DNA of 64,000 bases from Arthrobacter sp. zg-Y769 (GTDB lineage: Bacteria; Actinomycetota; Actinomycetes; Actinomycetales; Micrococcaceae). Made by a program: the position numbers and the translations under genes. The stretch covers positions 124,001-188,000 of the forward strand of contig NZ_JAJJOE010000007.1 of assembly GCF_020907405.1 (NCBI RefSeq), written 5' to 3'. Positions 18,703 through 27,753 of this stretch are shown in pieces. Position 1 is the stretch's first letter, and the number at the start of each line of letters is the position of its first letter. A model generated the notes under the pieces. The model was not told the origin of the DNA, did not search any database, and saw only the letters and a program-made list of their open reading frames with translations.

Positions 18703-19539
18703 ATGAGAGATCGCTGGTTCAAGCAGGTCGACGTTTTCGGCACAAAGCCCTACCTGGGCAACCCGGTAGCCGTGGTACTCGACGCAGACGGTTTATCCGA
18801 CGCTGCCATGGCTTCCTTTGCCCGGTGGACCAACCTGTCGGAGACCACCTTCGTGCTGCCTCCCACACAGGACGGCGCCGACTATAAGGTCCGGATCTTC
18901 ACGCCCGGGGGAGAGATCCCCTTTGCCGGACACCCCACTCTGGGCACCTGCCACGCGTGGCTGGAGGCCGGGAACATCCCGCACTATCCCGGCGTCGTGA
19001 TCTCCGAATGCGGAGTGGGGCTGGTGACCCTGCACGCCTCGGCCGGCATGGCCGCGTTCGGGGCGCCGCCGCTGATCCGCTCGGGCGAGCTGGAGGACGC
19101 CGTGCTGAAGCAGGCGGTGGATGCCCTTGGCATCAGCCGGGACCAGGTCTCCGCTTCAAACTGGATTGACAACGGCCCCGGCTGGCTGGGCCTGCTCCTG
19201 AAGGACGCCGATACGGTACTGTCCCTGACCCCGGATGCCGCGGCCATGGGCTCCCTGGCCGTAGGGGTCATCGGGCCGAAGAGCGACGGCGAGGAAACGG
19301 ACTTCGAAGTCCGCGCCTTCGCGCCAGGTCACGGTGTGCCGGAGGATCCCGTTACAGGCAGCCTCAACGCCGGACTGGCGCAGTGGCTGATCGGCGCCGG
19401 GCTCGCACCGGACCGCTACACCGTTACGCAGGGCACCGTGCTGGAACGTTCCGGACTGGTGCGGATCTTTACCCGGGACCGGAGGATCTGGGTCGGCGGG
19501 GAAACCGCCACCTGCATCGACGGCACCGTCAAGCTGTAA
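18703..19539 (+). CDS. PhzF-family isomerase/epimerase
   Basis: A 278-residue protein with the twin alpha/beta-barrel signature: WFKQVDVFGTKPYLGNPVAVV at the N-terminus, the conserved glutamate E47 in NLSETTFV, GHPTLGTCHAW (77-87), and EDPVTGSLNAGL in the second half. PhzF acts on dihydrohydroxyanthranilate in phenazine synthesis, but most homologues, including this isolated one with no phenazine genes nearby, have unknown substrates. It probably heads a two-gene unit with the nitronate monooxygenase nine bases downstream. Confidence 0.85.
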   Translation: MRDRWFKQVDVFGTKPYLGNPVAVVLDADGLSDAAMASFARWTNLSETTFVLPPTQDGADYKVRIFTPGGEIPFAGHPTLGTCHAWLEAGNIPHYPGVVISECGVGLVTLHASAGMAAFGAPPLIRSGELEDAVLKQAVDALGISRDQVSASNWIDNGPGWLGLLLKDADTVLSLTPDAAAMGSLAVGVIGPKSDGEETDFEVRAFAPGHGVPEDPVTGSLNAGLAQWLIGAGLAPDRYTVTQGTVLERSGLVRIFTRDRRIWVGGETATCIDGTVKL

Positions 19540-19548
19540 CCGCCGGCC

Positions 19549-20595
19549 GTGTTTACGCTGAAGTCCCTGCCGCACGGCGTGGTCGGGGCGCCCATGGCCG
19601 GCGGGCCGTCCACTCCGGCGCTGGCCGCGGCGGTCAGCAACGCCGGCGGGCTGGGATTCCTGGCTGCGGGCTATAAAACCGCCGAGGCCGTGGCCGCCGA
19701 AATCACTGCGGCCCGGGAGCTGACCGGAAAGCCGTTCGGGGTGAACCTCTTCGTCCCGGACGCCGCGAATACCGGCGGTTCCGGCACGTCCCGGCAGGTC
19801 GCTGCCGCCCTGGCCTACCGGGAGCAGCTGGCCCGGGACTACCCGCCGGAGCTGCTGCCGCTGCCGGACCCGGAGGACGAGGACGGCTGGGACACCAAAC
19901 TCGACCTGGTCCTCCGCCTGCTGGTTCCCGTGGTGTCCTTTACCTTCGGCCTGCCCGGCAGGGACGTTATTACCGCGCTCCGGGATGCAGGCACCGCCGT
20001 CGTGGTCACCGTGACCACCGCCGGGGAAGCAGCATTGGCCGTTTCCGCCGGTGCACGGATCCTGTGCCTGCAGGGACCGGAGGCGGGCGGCCACCGCGGC
20101 ACGTTCGACGCCGCGGCGGACGTGCCAACGCAGCCGCTGGCGGAACTGGTGCGTGCGGTGCGCGGCGCCGGCAGCGGGGTTGGATCCGGCGTCGAACTCA
20201 TTGCCGCCGGAGGAATCCGCACCTCCGCAGACGCGCGTGCCCTGCGCGCTGCCGGCGCCGATGCAGTACAGGTTGGAACCGCGCTGCTGTTGAGCCCGGA
20301 GGCCGGGACCGCCGCCGTGCACCGGGCGGCCCTGCAGGATCCGCAGTTTACGCAGACCGCACTGACCCGGGCCTTCTCCGGCCGCACCGCACGCGGACTC
20401 GCCAACCGGTTTATGGCCAGCCATCCTGACGCTCCGGCCGCGTACCCGCTGGTCAACCAGATGACCAAGGGGCTCCGGGCGCAGGCCGCAGCCGCCGCAG
20501 ATCCGCACGGCACCAGTCTCTGGGCCGGAACCGGCTACCGGTCGGCAGTGCCGGAGCCGGCCGCGGTTGTGGTCGCGCGCCTAGGCGGGCAGTAA
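19549..20595 (+). CDS. Nitronate monooxygenase-type FMN enzyme
   Basis: A 348-residue TIM-barrel flavoprotein with the NMO/2-nitropropane dioxygenase features APMAGGPSTPALAAAVSNAGG (about residues 15-35), GKPFGVNLF, the catalytic-histidine loop GPEAGGHRG, and AAGGIRTSADARALRAAGADAV near the phosphate site. Such enzymes oxidise alkyl nitronates such as propionate-3-nitronate and protect against nitro toxins. GTG 19549 lies nine bases after the PhzF stop and has only a weak ribosome binding site, implying coupling. It is convergent with the next gene. Confidence 0.87.
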   Translation: MFTLKSLPHGVVGAPMAGGPSTPALAAAVSNAGGLGFLAAGYKTAEAVAAEITAARELTGKPFGVNLFVPDAANTGGSGTSRQVAAALAYREQLARDYPPELLPLPDPEDEDGWDTKLDLVLRLLVPVVSFTFGLPGRDVITALRDAGTAVVVTVTTAGEAALAVSAGARILCLQGPEAGGHRGTFDAAADVPTQPLAELVRAVRGAGSGVGSGVELIAAGGIRTSADARALRAAGADAVQVGTALLLSPEAGTAAVHRAALQDPQFTQTALTRAFSGRTARGLANRFMASHPDAPAAYPLVNQMTKGLRAQAAAAADPHGTSLWAGTGYRSAVPEPAAVVVARLGGQ

Positions 20596-20601
20596 CCGTT
20601 C

Positions 20602-21189
20602 CTAGGGCAGGGTGACCCGGATAAAGACCGACGCCGCGTCCCGGGCCGCCTGCTCCAGCACCGCTGCTTTGGGGTCCGCGACGTCCAAGGGACGCAGCCG
20701 GGGGAGCCGTGCCCAGCGCGCAAACTCCCGCCGTCCGGCCACCTGCCCGGCCAGCATCCGGTCGCCGCCGAAGACCAGATATTCAGGAGCCGCACTGCTG
20801 AATACTGCCGCTGCCTGCTCCGCGGCGGCTCCAGCCAGGGCGTCGGCCGCGTTGGCACGGCGGCTGTTGGACGAGCCGGTTTTCGAAGCCAGCAGCCTCC
20901 CTTCCCGTGCCGCCCCTACGGCATATCCGCCCCGGCGCACCAGCACCAGGCCCAGTGTCCGGGCCTGCCCGGCCAGCGAGGTGAGGCGTTCGATGTCGTT
21001 GGCTCCCCGCCCGGGGCGGCCGTCGGCAGGCCAGGGACCCAGGAGCCGGGCCTCGGCGCCGGATACCGCACGGACCCGGAGGCCGTCGGTTTCGGGCAGG
21101 AACTCCAGGGGACCCTGGCTGGCCTCGAACCGTTCCAGCCAGCCGGGCAGCCGCTCGGCGGGAACATAGGTGGTGCGCGAGCCGGGCAC
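20602..21189 (-). CDS. acVLRF1-like (Vms1-like release factor) protein lacking the Gln loop
   Basis: About 195 residues. The body matches what I know of the actinobacterial VLRF1 family of predicted peptidyl-tRNA hydrolases: LPGWLERFEA, LGLVLVRRGGYAVGAAREG, RLLASKTGS, YLVFGGDRML and PLDVADPKAAVLEQA, ending IRVTLP. In the family the VASKVGSR-type strand is followed by a loop with a GGWSQ-type motif holding the catalytic glutamine. Here SKTGS runs straight into SNSRRANAADA, with no such glutamine. It may be catalytically inactive or divergent. GTG 21189 is preferred; TTG 21207 is possible. It shares a short divergent promoter region with rarA. Confidence 0.65.
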   Translation of the reverse strand: MPGSRTTYVPAERLPGWLERFEASQGPLEFLPETDGLRVRAVSGAEARLLGPWPADGRPGRGANDIERLTSLAGQARTLGLVLVRRGGYAVGAAREGRLLASKTGSSNSRRANAADALAGAAAEQAAAVFSSAAPEYLVFGGDRMLAGQVAGRREFARWARLPRLRPLDVADPKAAVLEQAARDAASVFIRVTLP

Positions 21190-21245
21190 GGCGGGGCCTG
21201 CTTTCAAGGAAAAAGGGGGTGGACCAGCTCAGGTTACGGCACGAG

Positions 21246-21251
21246 TAGCCT
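21246..21251 (+). promoter_or_regulatory. Leaderless-type -10 box of rarA
   Basis: TAGCCT is separated by six bases (TGAAGC) from the GTG start at 21258, so rarA mRNA is expected to be leaderless. Confidence 0.5.
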
Positions 21252-21257
21252 TGAAGC

Positions 21258-22673
21258 GTGAATGGTTTGCCGGGGAATGATTTGTTCAGCGTTGGCGGAG
21301 ACGACGACGCGGAGTTCGACGACGCCGGGGACAGCCCGGGCGCGAGGATACGGCCGCGCAGCCCCCTGGCGGTCCGGATGCGCCCGCGGACAGTGGACGA
21401 GGTGGTGGGCCAGCAGCACCTGCTCGGTCCGGGTTCGCCGCTGCGCACGCTGGCGTCCTCCGCTGACGAACGCAACCCCGCCGGTCCCTCCTCGGTCATG
21501 CTGTGGGGGCCGCCCGGAACCGGCAAGACCACGCTCGCGCACGTCGTCGCCCGCGGCGCCGGACGCAAGTTCGTGGAACTCTCCGCCATCACGGCAGGCG
21601 TTAAGGACGTTCGCCGGGTCATGGAGCAGGCCCTGACGGACCGGGACCTGCACGGGGTGACCACCATCCTCTTCCTGGACGAGATCCACCGCTTTAACAA
21701 GGCCCAGCAGGACGCACTGCTGCCGGGCGTGGAGAACCGGTGGGTGGTCCTGATGGCCGCCACCACCGAGAACCCCTCCTTCTCCGTGGTCTCCCCGCTG
21801 CTGTCCCGGTCGCTGCTGCTCACCCTGAAACCGCTGACAGAGGAAGACATCGCCGCCCTGCTCCAGCGCGCCGTCGAGGATGAACGCGGACTGGCCGGAC
21901 GCGTCACGCTTCACGCCGAGGCGCTCGAGCACCTGGTCCGGCTGGCCGCGGGGGACGCCCGCCGCGGCCTGACCGCGCTCGAGGCTGCGGCCGGCGTCGC
22001 GTACTCCGAGAAGGCCGACGGCGACGACATCCCGGAAGTCACGCTGAAGCACGCCGAAGAGGCCCTGGACGTTGCGGCGTTGCGCTATGACCGCGCGGGG
22101 GACCAGCACTATGACATCACCAGCGCGTTCATCAAGTCCCTCCGCGGTTCCGACGTCGACGCCGCGCTGCACTACCTGGCCCGCATGCTGGAGTCGGGGG
22201 AGGACCCGCGGTTCGTTTCCCGGCGGCTGATCATCTCCGCGTCGGAGGATGTGGGCATGGCCGATCCGACGGCGCTGCAGACGGCCGTCGCCGCGGCGCA
22301 GGCCGTGCAGCTGATCGGCATGCCGGAAGGGCGGATCATCCTCGCGGAGGCCGTGGTGCATATTGCCACGGCGCCGAAATCGAACGCTGCCTATATGGGC
22401 ATCAACGCTGCCATCGCCGATGTCCGGGCCGGACGCGGGCAGGGCGTACCGTCCCACCTGCGTGATGCACACTACCCGGGTGCCAAACAGCTGGGGCACG
22501 GCAAGGGCTACGTCTATTCGCACGATTCCCCGCACGGGGTGGCACGCCAGCAGTACGCCCCCGATGACCTGGTGGGAAAGAACTACTACGAGCCCACCGG
22601 CAACGGCGTGGAGCGGGACATCTCCGCAAGGCTGGAGCGGCTGCGGGGAATCATCCGGGGCGAGAAGTCCTGA
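21258..22673 (+). CDS. rarA: RarA (MgsA), replication-associated recombination ATPase
   Basis: A 471-residue AAA+ clamp-loader-like ATPase: Walker [10 protein letters not shown] (84-92), Walker [15 protein letters not shown], sensor GATTEN-type segment AATTENPSF, and the C-terminal tetramerisation/MgsA domain with [11 protein letters not shown] and AYMGINAA. RarA acts at stalled replication forks. A 40-residue acidic N-terminal extension precedes the conserved [20 protein letters not shown] 21258 fits the leaderless promoter. A hairpin overlapping the stop codon probably ends the transcript before rpsD. Confidence 0.95.
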   Translation: MNGLPGNDLFSVGGDDDAEFDDAGDSPGARIRPRSPLAVRMRPRTVDEVVGQQHLLGPGSPLRTLASSADERNPAGPSSVMLWGPPGTGKTTLAHVVARGAGRKFVELSAITAGVKDVRRVMEQALTDRDLHGVTTILFLDEIHRFNKAQQDALLPGVENRWVVLMAATTENPSFSVVSPLLSRSLLLTLKPLTEEDIAALLQRAVEDERGLAGRVTLHAEALEHLVRLAAGDARRGLTALEAAAGVAYSEKADGDDIPEVTLKHAEEALDVAALRYDRAGDQHYDITSAFIKSLRGSDVDAALHYLARMLESGEDPRFVSRRLIISASEDVGMADPTALQTAVAAAQAVQLIGMPEGRIILAEAVVHIATAPKSNAAYMGINAAIADVRAGRGQGVPSHLRDAHYPGAKQLGHGKGYVYSHDSPHGVARQQYAPDDLVGKNYYEPTGNGVERDISARLERLRGIIRGEKS

Positions 22674-22704
22674 CCTGCCCGGGATGCGCCCTGCCCGGCA
22701 GGTC
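22672..22704 (+). terminator. Hairpin overlapping the rarA stop
   Basis: GACCTGCC (22672-22679) pairs with GGCAGGTC (22697-22704), and further G-C pairs are possible inside. There is no T tract, so termination is likely but not canonical. Confidence 0.45.
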
Positions 22705-22717
22705 CCGCGGTGCGTGT

Positions 22718-22883
22718 TAGCATTGATGGTTGACTGGCAAGCCGGTTGTCGATTTCGACACCCTCGGCTGTAGCAGACGGCAGCGGTTGGCCGGAGCTCT
22801 CCCTAATGGAGGCCAGCATATTTCGCAGCAGTCACGGCACGCTTTACCGCCGTGGCCAAACCGCCAAACAGTGAAAGGTGAAC
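22718..22883 (+). promoter_or_regulatory. rpsD promoter and long leader
   Basis: TAGCAT at 22718-22723 is the best -10 box. Transcription from about 22730 would give a leader of about 150 bases, long for this genome. It contains TGTCG-ATTT-CGACA (22747-22760) and a possible longer pairing of GGCC segments around 22790-22815. Ribosomal protein S4 represses its own synthesis in other bacteria, so an S4-binding leader is possible but not shown. Confidence 0.4.
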
Positions 22884-23510
22884 GTGGCTAACAACACACG
22901 TGCACGCCGTCAGGCACGCGCATCGCGCGCCCTCGGCATTGCTTTGACCCCCAAGGCAGCTAAGTACTTCGAGCGTCGGCCTTACCCCCCGGGTGAGCAC
23001 GGCCGCGCCCGTCGCAAGCAGGACAGCGACTACGCGGTACGTCTGCGCGAAAAGCAGCGTCTGCGCGCCCAGTACGGCATCCGCGAAGCACAGATGACCC
23101 GTGTCTTCGAAGAAGCCCGCCGCACCGCCGGCCTGACCGGTGAAAACCTGATCGAACTGCTCGAAATGCGTCTCGACGCACTCGTGCTGCGTGCCGGCTT
23201 CGCCCGCACGATCGCCCAGGCCCGCCAGCTGGTTGTGCACCGCCACATCATGGTTGACGGCGCCCGCGTGGACCGTCCGTCCTTCCGCGTTTCCGAAGGC
23301 CAGCTCATCCACGTGCACCAGCGCAGCGAGACCATGACGCCGTTCCAGGTTGCCGCAGCCGGCGCCCACCGCGACGTCCTGCCCGCCGTTCCGGGTTACC
23401 TCGATGTTTCCCTGGACAAGCTGCAGGCACGCCTCGTGCGTCGCCCGAAGCGCTCGGAAGTCCCCGTGACCTGCGAAGAGCAGCTCGTGGTGGAATACTA
23501 CGCACGCTAA
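22884..23510 (+). CDS. rpsD: 30S ribosomal protein S4
   Basis: A 208-residue primary 16S rRNA-binding protein. It starts MANNTRARRQARASRALG, has YPPGEHG typical of bacterial S4, and an S4 RNA-binding domain (RLDALVLRAGFARTIAQARQLV, VHRHIMVDGARVD). GTG 22884 is chosen over the in-frame GTG at 22878 because AAAGG then sits five bases upstream. As in other Micrococcaceae the gene stands alone between rarA and alaS, outside the alpha operon. Confidence 0.97.
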   Translation: MANNTRARRQARASRALGIALTPKAAKYFERRPYPPGEHGRARRKQDSDYAVRLREKQRLRAQYGIREAQMTRVFEEARRTAGLTGENLIELLEMRLDALVLRAGFARTIAQARQLVVHRHIMVDGARVDRPSFRVSEGQLIHVHQRSETMTPFQVAAAGAHRDVLPAVPGYLDVSLDKLQARLVRRPKRSEVPVTCEEQLVVEYYAR

Positions 23511-23536
23511 TAACGGTAAAAACTCCGTTTACTGTT

Positions 23537-23563
23537 CAGCCCGCGGCCCTGTGCCGCGGGCTG
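23537..23563 (+). terminator. Terminator after rpsD
   Basis: CAGCCCGCGG (23537-23546) and CCGCGGGCTG (23554-23563) form a perfect 10-bp stem with a 7-base loop, followed by TTCCGTTGT. Confidence 0.7.
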
Positions 23564-23736
23564 TTCCGTTGTCCGGGGGCAGATGTCCCCGAGTGGCGCA
23601 CACGGCAAAAGTAAGTGCCGCGGCGCTGCAGTAGGTAAGGTACATACCGGGGTCTTTCGCCGTATCCAGGCAGGGGCACCAAGGCAGAACCGGCCACGGG
23701 GATGCGAACCACAATTTTTTGCGTAAAAGGAGTCCC

Positions 23737-24111
23737 ATGTCGGGTGGAGATATAGCCGGTCTGATCGCGGCCGGTGTGTTTGCCGTATTGGTCGCGTTGC
23801 TGGCCGTTCCCATCTGGAAACTGGGGAAGGTCTTTGACGAGATGCGCGGTGCCATCCGTACCCTCAGCGAGGAAACCACGCCGCTGATCGACGAGGTCAC
23901 CACGACGGTGTCCACCACCAACCAGCAGCTGCAGAAGGTGGACGGCATCTCCTCGAACGTCTCCGATGCGACGGCGAACCTGTCCGCACTGTCCTCCCTG
24001 GTGGCCGCCACCGTGGGCTCCCCGCTGATCAAGGTTTCGGCGTTCAGCTACGGCGTCCGCTCCGCCCTTGCCTCCCGCAGGACGGCCGGCCGCGGCCGGC
24101 GCAGCCGCTAA
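23737..24111 (+). CDS. DUF948 membrane protein
   Basis: A 124-residue small protein with an N-terminal transmembrane helix (about 6-28, AGLIAAGVFAVLVALLAVPI), then a helical segment with TLSEETTPLIDEVTTTV and a basic tail. This matches DUF948, a family of unknown function with possible coiled-coil character. ATG 23737 has AAAAGGAG upstream. It is followed after 29 bases by a second small membrane-associated gene, and the pair precedes alaS as in many actinobacteria. Confidence 0.88.
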   Translation: MSGGDIAGLIAAGVFAVLVALLAVPIWKLGKVFDEMRGAIRTLSEETTPLIDEVTTTVSTTNQQLQKVDGISSNVSDATANLSALSSLVAATVGSPLIKVSAFSYGVRSALASRRTAGRGRRSR

Positions 24112-24140
24112 GCAAACCTACACAACTACAGGAGCCAGCC

Positions 24141-24395
24141 ATGATCAAGCGCGTATTTTGGATGTCCATCGGCGTCGCCATCGGCGTGATCGCTGTCCGC
24201 CGGGTCACCGAGGCCAAGACCAGCCTGAGCCAGGCGGGCATCAACCGTGCCGTTGATTCCGCCGCGGGTGTGGTGCAGGGCTTCGCCGAAGCCCTGCGCG
24301 AAGGCATGGGCCAGCGCGAAGGTGAACTGCGCGCTGCCCTGGGCCTGGACAACACGGACAACGTTGCCGAGACGCTGAGGTCCACGCGCCGCTAA
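24141..24395 (+). CDS. DUF6167-type small membrane protein
   Basis: An 84-residue protein with one N-terminal hydrophobic segment (about 4-20, RVFWMSIGVAIGVIAVRRV), then a mostly helical soluble part (QGFAEALREGMGQREGELRAAL). The size and the position between the DUF948 gene and alaS match the actinobacterial DUF6167 family; its function is unknown. An AGGAG sequence precedes the ATG. It is probably cotranscribed with the DUF948 gene. Confidence 0.8.
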   Translation: MIKRVFWMSIGVAIGVIAVRRVTEAKTSLSQAGINRAVDSAAGVVQGFAEALREGMGQREGELRAALGLDNTDNVAETLRSTRR

Positions 24396-24485
24396 GCGCC
24401 GGCACCTCTTCGTTCCCCGCAGCACAGCACCAGGCACGCAGTCCTGCAGGCTGAATAATCATTACCGGAAGGGTATAGAAGCACC

Positions 24486-27179
24486 ATGAAGTCCCACGAG
24501 ATTGCACGCCGCTGGCTGGATTACTTCAGCGATAAAGGGCATACGGTGGTGCCCTCGGCGTCACTCGTTTCCAACGATCCCTCGCTGCTGTTCACCGTGG
24601 CCGGCATGGTGCCGTTCATCCCCTACCTGACTGCCCGCGAAAAGGCTCCGTACAGCCGCGCGACCAGCGTGCAGAAGTGCATCCGCACCGCGGACATTGA
24701 AGAAGTGGGCAAGACCGCCCGCCACGGCACCTTCTTCCAGATGGCCGGCAACTTCTCCTTCGGTGACTACTTCAAGGAAGAAGCCATCACCTACGCCTGG
24801 GATCTGCTGACCTCCGACGTCGAGAAGGGCGGCTACGGCCTGGACCCGCAGCGGCTCTGGGTCACCGTCTACGAAGACGGCGACGAGCGCGACGACGAAG
24901 CACGCGCCATCTGGCGGGACAAGATCGGCATCCCCAACGAACGCATCATCGGCACCGGCAAGGCCGACAACTACTGGAACACCGGACAGGCCGGCCCCGG
25001 CGGCCCCTGCTCCGAGATCTACTACGATCGCGGCCCCGCCTACGGGCAGGAGGGCGGCCCGGCAGTAGACGAGACGCGCTACATCGAGATCTGGAACCTG
25101 GTCTTTATGCAGTACCAGCTCTCCGCCGTGCGCTCCAAGACGGACTTCGACGTCGCCGGCGAGCTGCCGCAGAAGAACATCGACACCGGCCTCGGCCTGG
25201 AACGCCTCGCCATGATCCTGCAGGGCGTCGAGAACATGTATGAAACGGACCAGGTCCGTCCCGTGCTGGACAAGGCCGCCGAACTTTCCGGCAAGACCTA
25301 CACCAGCGCCGAAGACCCGTCCGATCCGCACCACACGGACGACGTCCGGATGCGCGTGGTGGGCGACCACATCCGCTCCGCCCTGATGCTGATTTCCGAC
25401 GGCGTGAGCCCGTCGAACGAAGGCCGCGGCTATGTGCTGCGCCGCCTGATCCGCCGGGCCGTGCGCGCCATGCGCCTGCTCGGGGTGGAAACGGCCGTGC
25501 TGCCGGAACTGCTGCCCGTCTCGCGTGACGCAATGAAGGGCACCTACCCCGAGGTCGAAGCCGACTTCGCCCGGATCAGCCGGATTGCCTACGCGGAGGA
25601 AAAGGCGTTCCTGCGCACCATCGCCTCCGGCACCGAGCGCCTGGAAGAGGCCGTGAAGGTCTCCAAGGCCGCGGGCGCCCCCCTCAGCGGCGAAGAGGCC
25701 TTCGCCCTGCACGACACGTACGGTTTCCCCATCGACCTCACGCTGGAAATGGCGGAGGAAGCGGGACTGAAGGTGGACGAAGCCGGCTTCCGGTCGCTGA
25801 TGTCCGAGCAGCGCAAGCGCGCCCAGGCCGACGCCCGCGGAAAGAAGCACGGGCACGCCGACATGTCCGTGTTCAACGAACTGCTGGCTGCCGGCTCCAC
25901 CGTGTTCACGGGCTACGACGAGCTCAAGACCGAATCCAAGGTCCGCGGGATCATCTCCGGGGACTCCCGGGTGGAATACGCCGGCCAGGGTTCGGAAATC
26001 TCCCTGGTGCTGGATGAGACGCCGTTCTACGCCGAAGCGGGCGGCCAGGCCGCCGATACCGGCCTGATCACCGGCGACGGGTTCGTCCTCGAGGTGCAGG
26101 ACGTGCAGCGTCCGGTCAAGGGACTGAGCGTGCACAAGGCGATTGTCCGCGAGGGCGAAATTGCCGCGGGTGCCAGCGTCCTGGCCGCCGTCGATGCCCA
26201 GCGCCGCCACGAGGCCGAGCAGGCGCACTCCGGTACGCACATCGTGCATGCCGCCCTGCACCAGATCCTCGGCCCGGAAGCGCTGCAGCGCGGCTCCTTT
26301 AACAAGGCCGGCTACCTGCGGTTCGACTTCTCCTGGGGCGAGGGCCTGTCCGATGCTGCGAAGTCCGAGATCGAAGAGGTCTCCAACCTTGCGATCCGCA
26401 GCAACTACCAGGTCGAGACCAAAATCATGTCCCTGGCCGAGGCCAAGGCCCTGGGCGCCACCGCCCTGTTCGGCGAAGCCTACGGCGACACGGTGCGGGT
26501 CGTGGAGATGAACGGCGACTGGTCCCGGGAACTCTGCGGCGGCACGCACGTCGCGTCGACCTCCCGCATCGGCAGCCTGACGCTGCTGGGGGAGCAGTCC
26601 GTGGGCTCCGGCAACCGCCGCGTCGAAGCGTTCGTGGGTATGGACGCCTTCCGCCACCTCGCCGCCGAGCGCGCCCTGGTCAACGAGCTTTCGGAAATGC
26701 TCAAGGTTCCGTCGGCCCAGCTGCCGGACCGCCTTGCCGCTACCCTGGCGAAGCTGAAGTCCACGGAGAAGGAACTGGAAAGGCTGCGCCGCGAACAGCT
26801 GGCCGCCTCCGCTGCCGCCCTCGTGGGTTCCGCAGTGGACATCGACGGCGTCCGGCTCCTGGCCCACAACGCCGGCGAGGTCGGGGGAGCGGATGACCTG
26901 CGCACCCTCGCCCTTGACCTGCGCTCCCGGCTGGGCAGCGAACCCGCCGCCGTGGCCGTGGCCGGTGTGTCCAACAACCGTCCCGTGGTGATTGTGGCCA
27001 CGAACGAGGGTGCCCGCGGTGCCGGCGTCAAGGCCGGTGCACTCGTCAAGGTTGCCGCCGGTGTGCTCGGCGGCGGCGGCGGCGGCAAGGACGACGTCGC
27101 CCAGGGCGGCGGCTCCGACGCCGGCAGGATTCCGGATGCCCTCACGGCCATCCGCGAAGCCGTGGCGGGGCGGGCCTAA
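24486..27179 (+). CDS. alaS: Alanyl-tRNA synthetase
   Basis: An 897-residue class II synthetase: catalytic domain (residues about 1-240, TSVQKCIRTADIEEVGKTARH, MAGNFSFGDYFKE), tRNA-recognition domain, editing domain with the metal-binding HSGTHIVHAALH and CGGTHV pairs, and a C-terminal C-Ala domain ending in a Gly-rich stretch GGGGGGKDDVAQGGG. It charges tRNA-Ala and clears mischarged Ser and Gly. GAAGGG/AGAAG upstream supports ATG 24486. ruvX begins one base after its stop. Confidence 0.97.
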   Translation: MKSHEIARRWLDYFSDKGHTVVPSASLVSNDPSLLFTVAGMVPFIPYLTAREKAPYSRATSVQKCIRTADIEEVGKTARHGTFFQMAGNFSFGDYFKEEAITYAWDLLTSDVEKGGYGLDPQRLWVTVYEDGDERDDEARAIWRDKIGIPNERIIGTGKADNYWNTGQAGPGGPCSEIYYDRGPAYGQEGGPAVDETRYIEIWNLVFMQYQLSAVRSKTDFDVAGELPQKNIDTGLGLERLAMILQGVENMYETDQVRPVLDKAAELSGKTYTSAEDPSDPHHTDDVRMRVVGDHIRSALMLISDGVSPSNEGRGYVLRRLIRRAVRAMRLLGVETAVLPELLPVSRDAMKGTYPEVEADFARISRIAYAEEKAFLRTIASGTERLEEAVKVSKAAGAPLSGEEAFALHDTYGFPIDLTLEMAEEAGLKVDEAGFRSLMSEQRKRAQADARGKKHGHADMSVFNELLAAGSTVFTGYDELKTESKVRGIISGDSRVEYAGQGSEISLVLDETPFYAEAGGQAADTGLITGDGFVLEVQDVQRPVKGLSVHKAIVREGEIAAGASVLAAVDAQRRHEAEQAHSGTHIVHAALHQILGPEALQRGSFNKAGYLRFDFSWGEGLSDAAKSEIEEVSNLAIRSNYQVETKIMSLAEAKALGATALFGEAYGDTVRVVEMNGDWSRELCGGTHVASTSRIGSLTLLGEQSVGSGNRRVEAFVGMDAFRHLAAERALVNELSEMLKVPSAQLPDRLAATLAKLKSTEKELERLRREQLAASAAALVGSAVDIDGVRLLAHNAGEVGGADDLRTLALDLRSRLGSEPAAVAVAGVSNNRPVVIVATNEGARGAGVKAGALVKVAAGVLGGGGGGKDDVAQGGGSDAGRIPDALTAIREAVAGRA

Positions 27180-27180
27180 C

Positions 27181-27753
27181 TTGGCTCGTCTGCACGGGGT
27201 GAAGCTGGGCGTCGACGTCGGCCTGGTTCGGGTCGGCCTCGCAGCCAGCGACCCCGACGGCGTCCTGGCCATGCCGGTCAGGACGCTGAAGCGGGACGCG
27301 AAGAAGAACAGCGACATCCGTGTGGTGGTTCGTGAAGCTGCGGAGCGGGGGGCCGTGGAAATATTTGTCGGCCTGCCCCGCAGCCTGGGCGGCGGCGAAA
27401 CGGCCTCCACGCAGATGGCGCGCGACTACGCGCAGACACTGGTCCGGGCCCTGGCGGATGCCGGGCAGGACCAGCAGGTGCGGCTGGTGGACGAACGCCT
27501 GACTACCGTTTCCGCGCACCGTTCCCTGCGTGAAGCTGGAATGAACAGCCGGAATCACCGTACAGTGGTTGATCAAGCAGCAGCTGTGGCGATTCTGCAG
27601 CAGTCTATTGACACACAACGATCCCTGAACAGGGACGTAGGGGAGCTGGTTACACTGCGCCGGCCGCGCCGCGAAAGCGGCGGGGTGCCGGCCCCGACTG
27701 AGGAGTTCGAAATTTCGCAGGACATCGAGCGCGAAGGCGGTATCACGCCGTGA
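27181..27753 (+). CDS. ruvX: RuvX/YqgF-family Holliday-junction resolvase-like nuclease
   Basis: A 190-residue RNase H-fold protein with VKLGVDVGLVRVGLAASD at the N-terminus, VEIFVGLPRSLGG and LVDERLTTVSAHR in the middle, and DQAAAVAILQ at the end, the standard YqgF motif series. Members process pre-16S rRNA and have been proposed as Holliday-junction resolvases. TTG 27181 lies one base after the alaS stop; GTG 27199 is a less likely start. The C-terminal 35 residues are a polar tail. The stop overlaps the mltG start by four bases. Confidence 0.93.
   Translation: MARLHGVKLGVDVGLVRVGLAASDPDGVLAMPVRTLKRDAKKNSDIRVVVREAAERGAVEIFVGLPRSLGGGETASTQMARDYAQTLVRALADAGQDQQVRLVDERLTTVSAHRSLREAGMNSRNHRTVVDQAAAVAILQQSIDTQRSLNRDVGELVTLRRPRRESGGVPAPTEEFEISQDIEREGGITP

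Noticed and set aside
18703-20595. Phenazine biosynthesis locus suggested by the PhzF homologue
   Set aside because: No other phz genes nearby; PhzF-like proteins are widespread with unrelated roles.
24561-27410. 949-residue minus-strand frame opposite alaS
   Set aside because: Same composition artefact; no ribosome binding site or recognisable motif.
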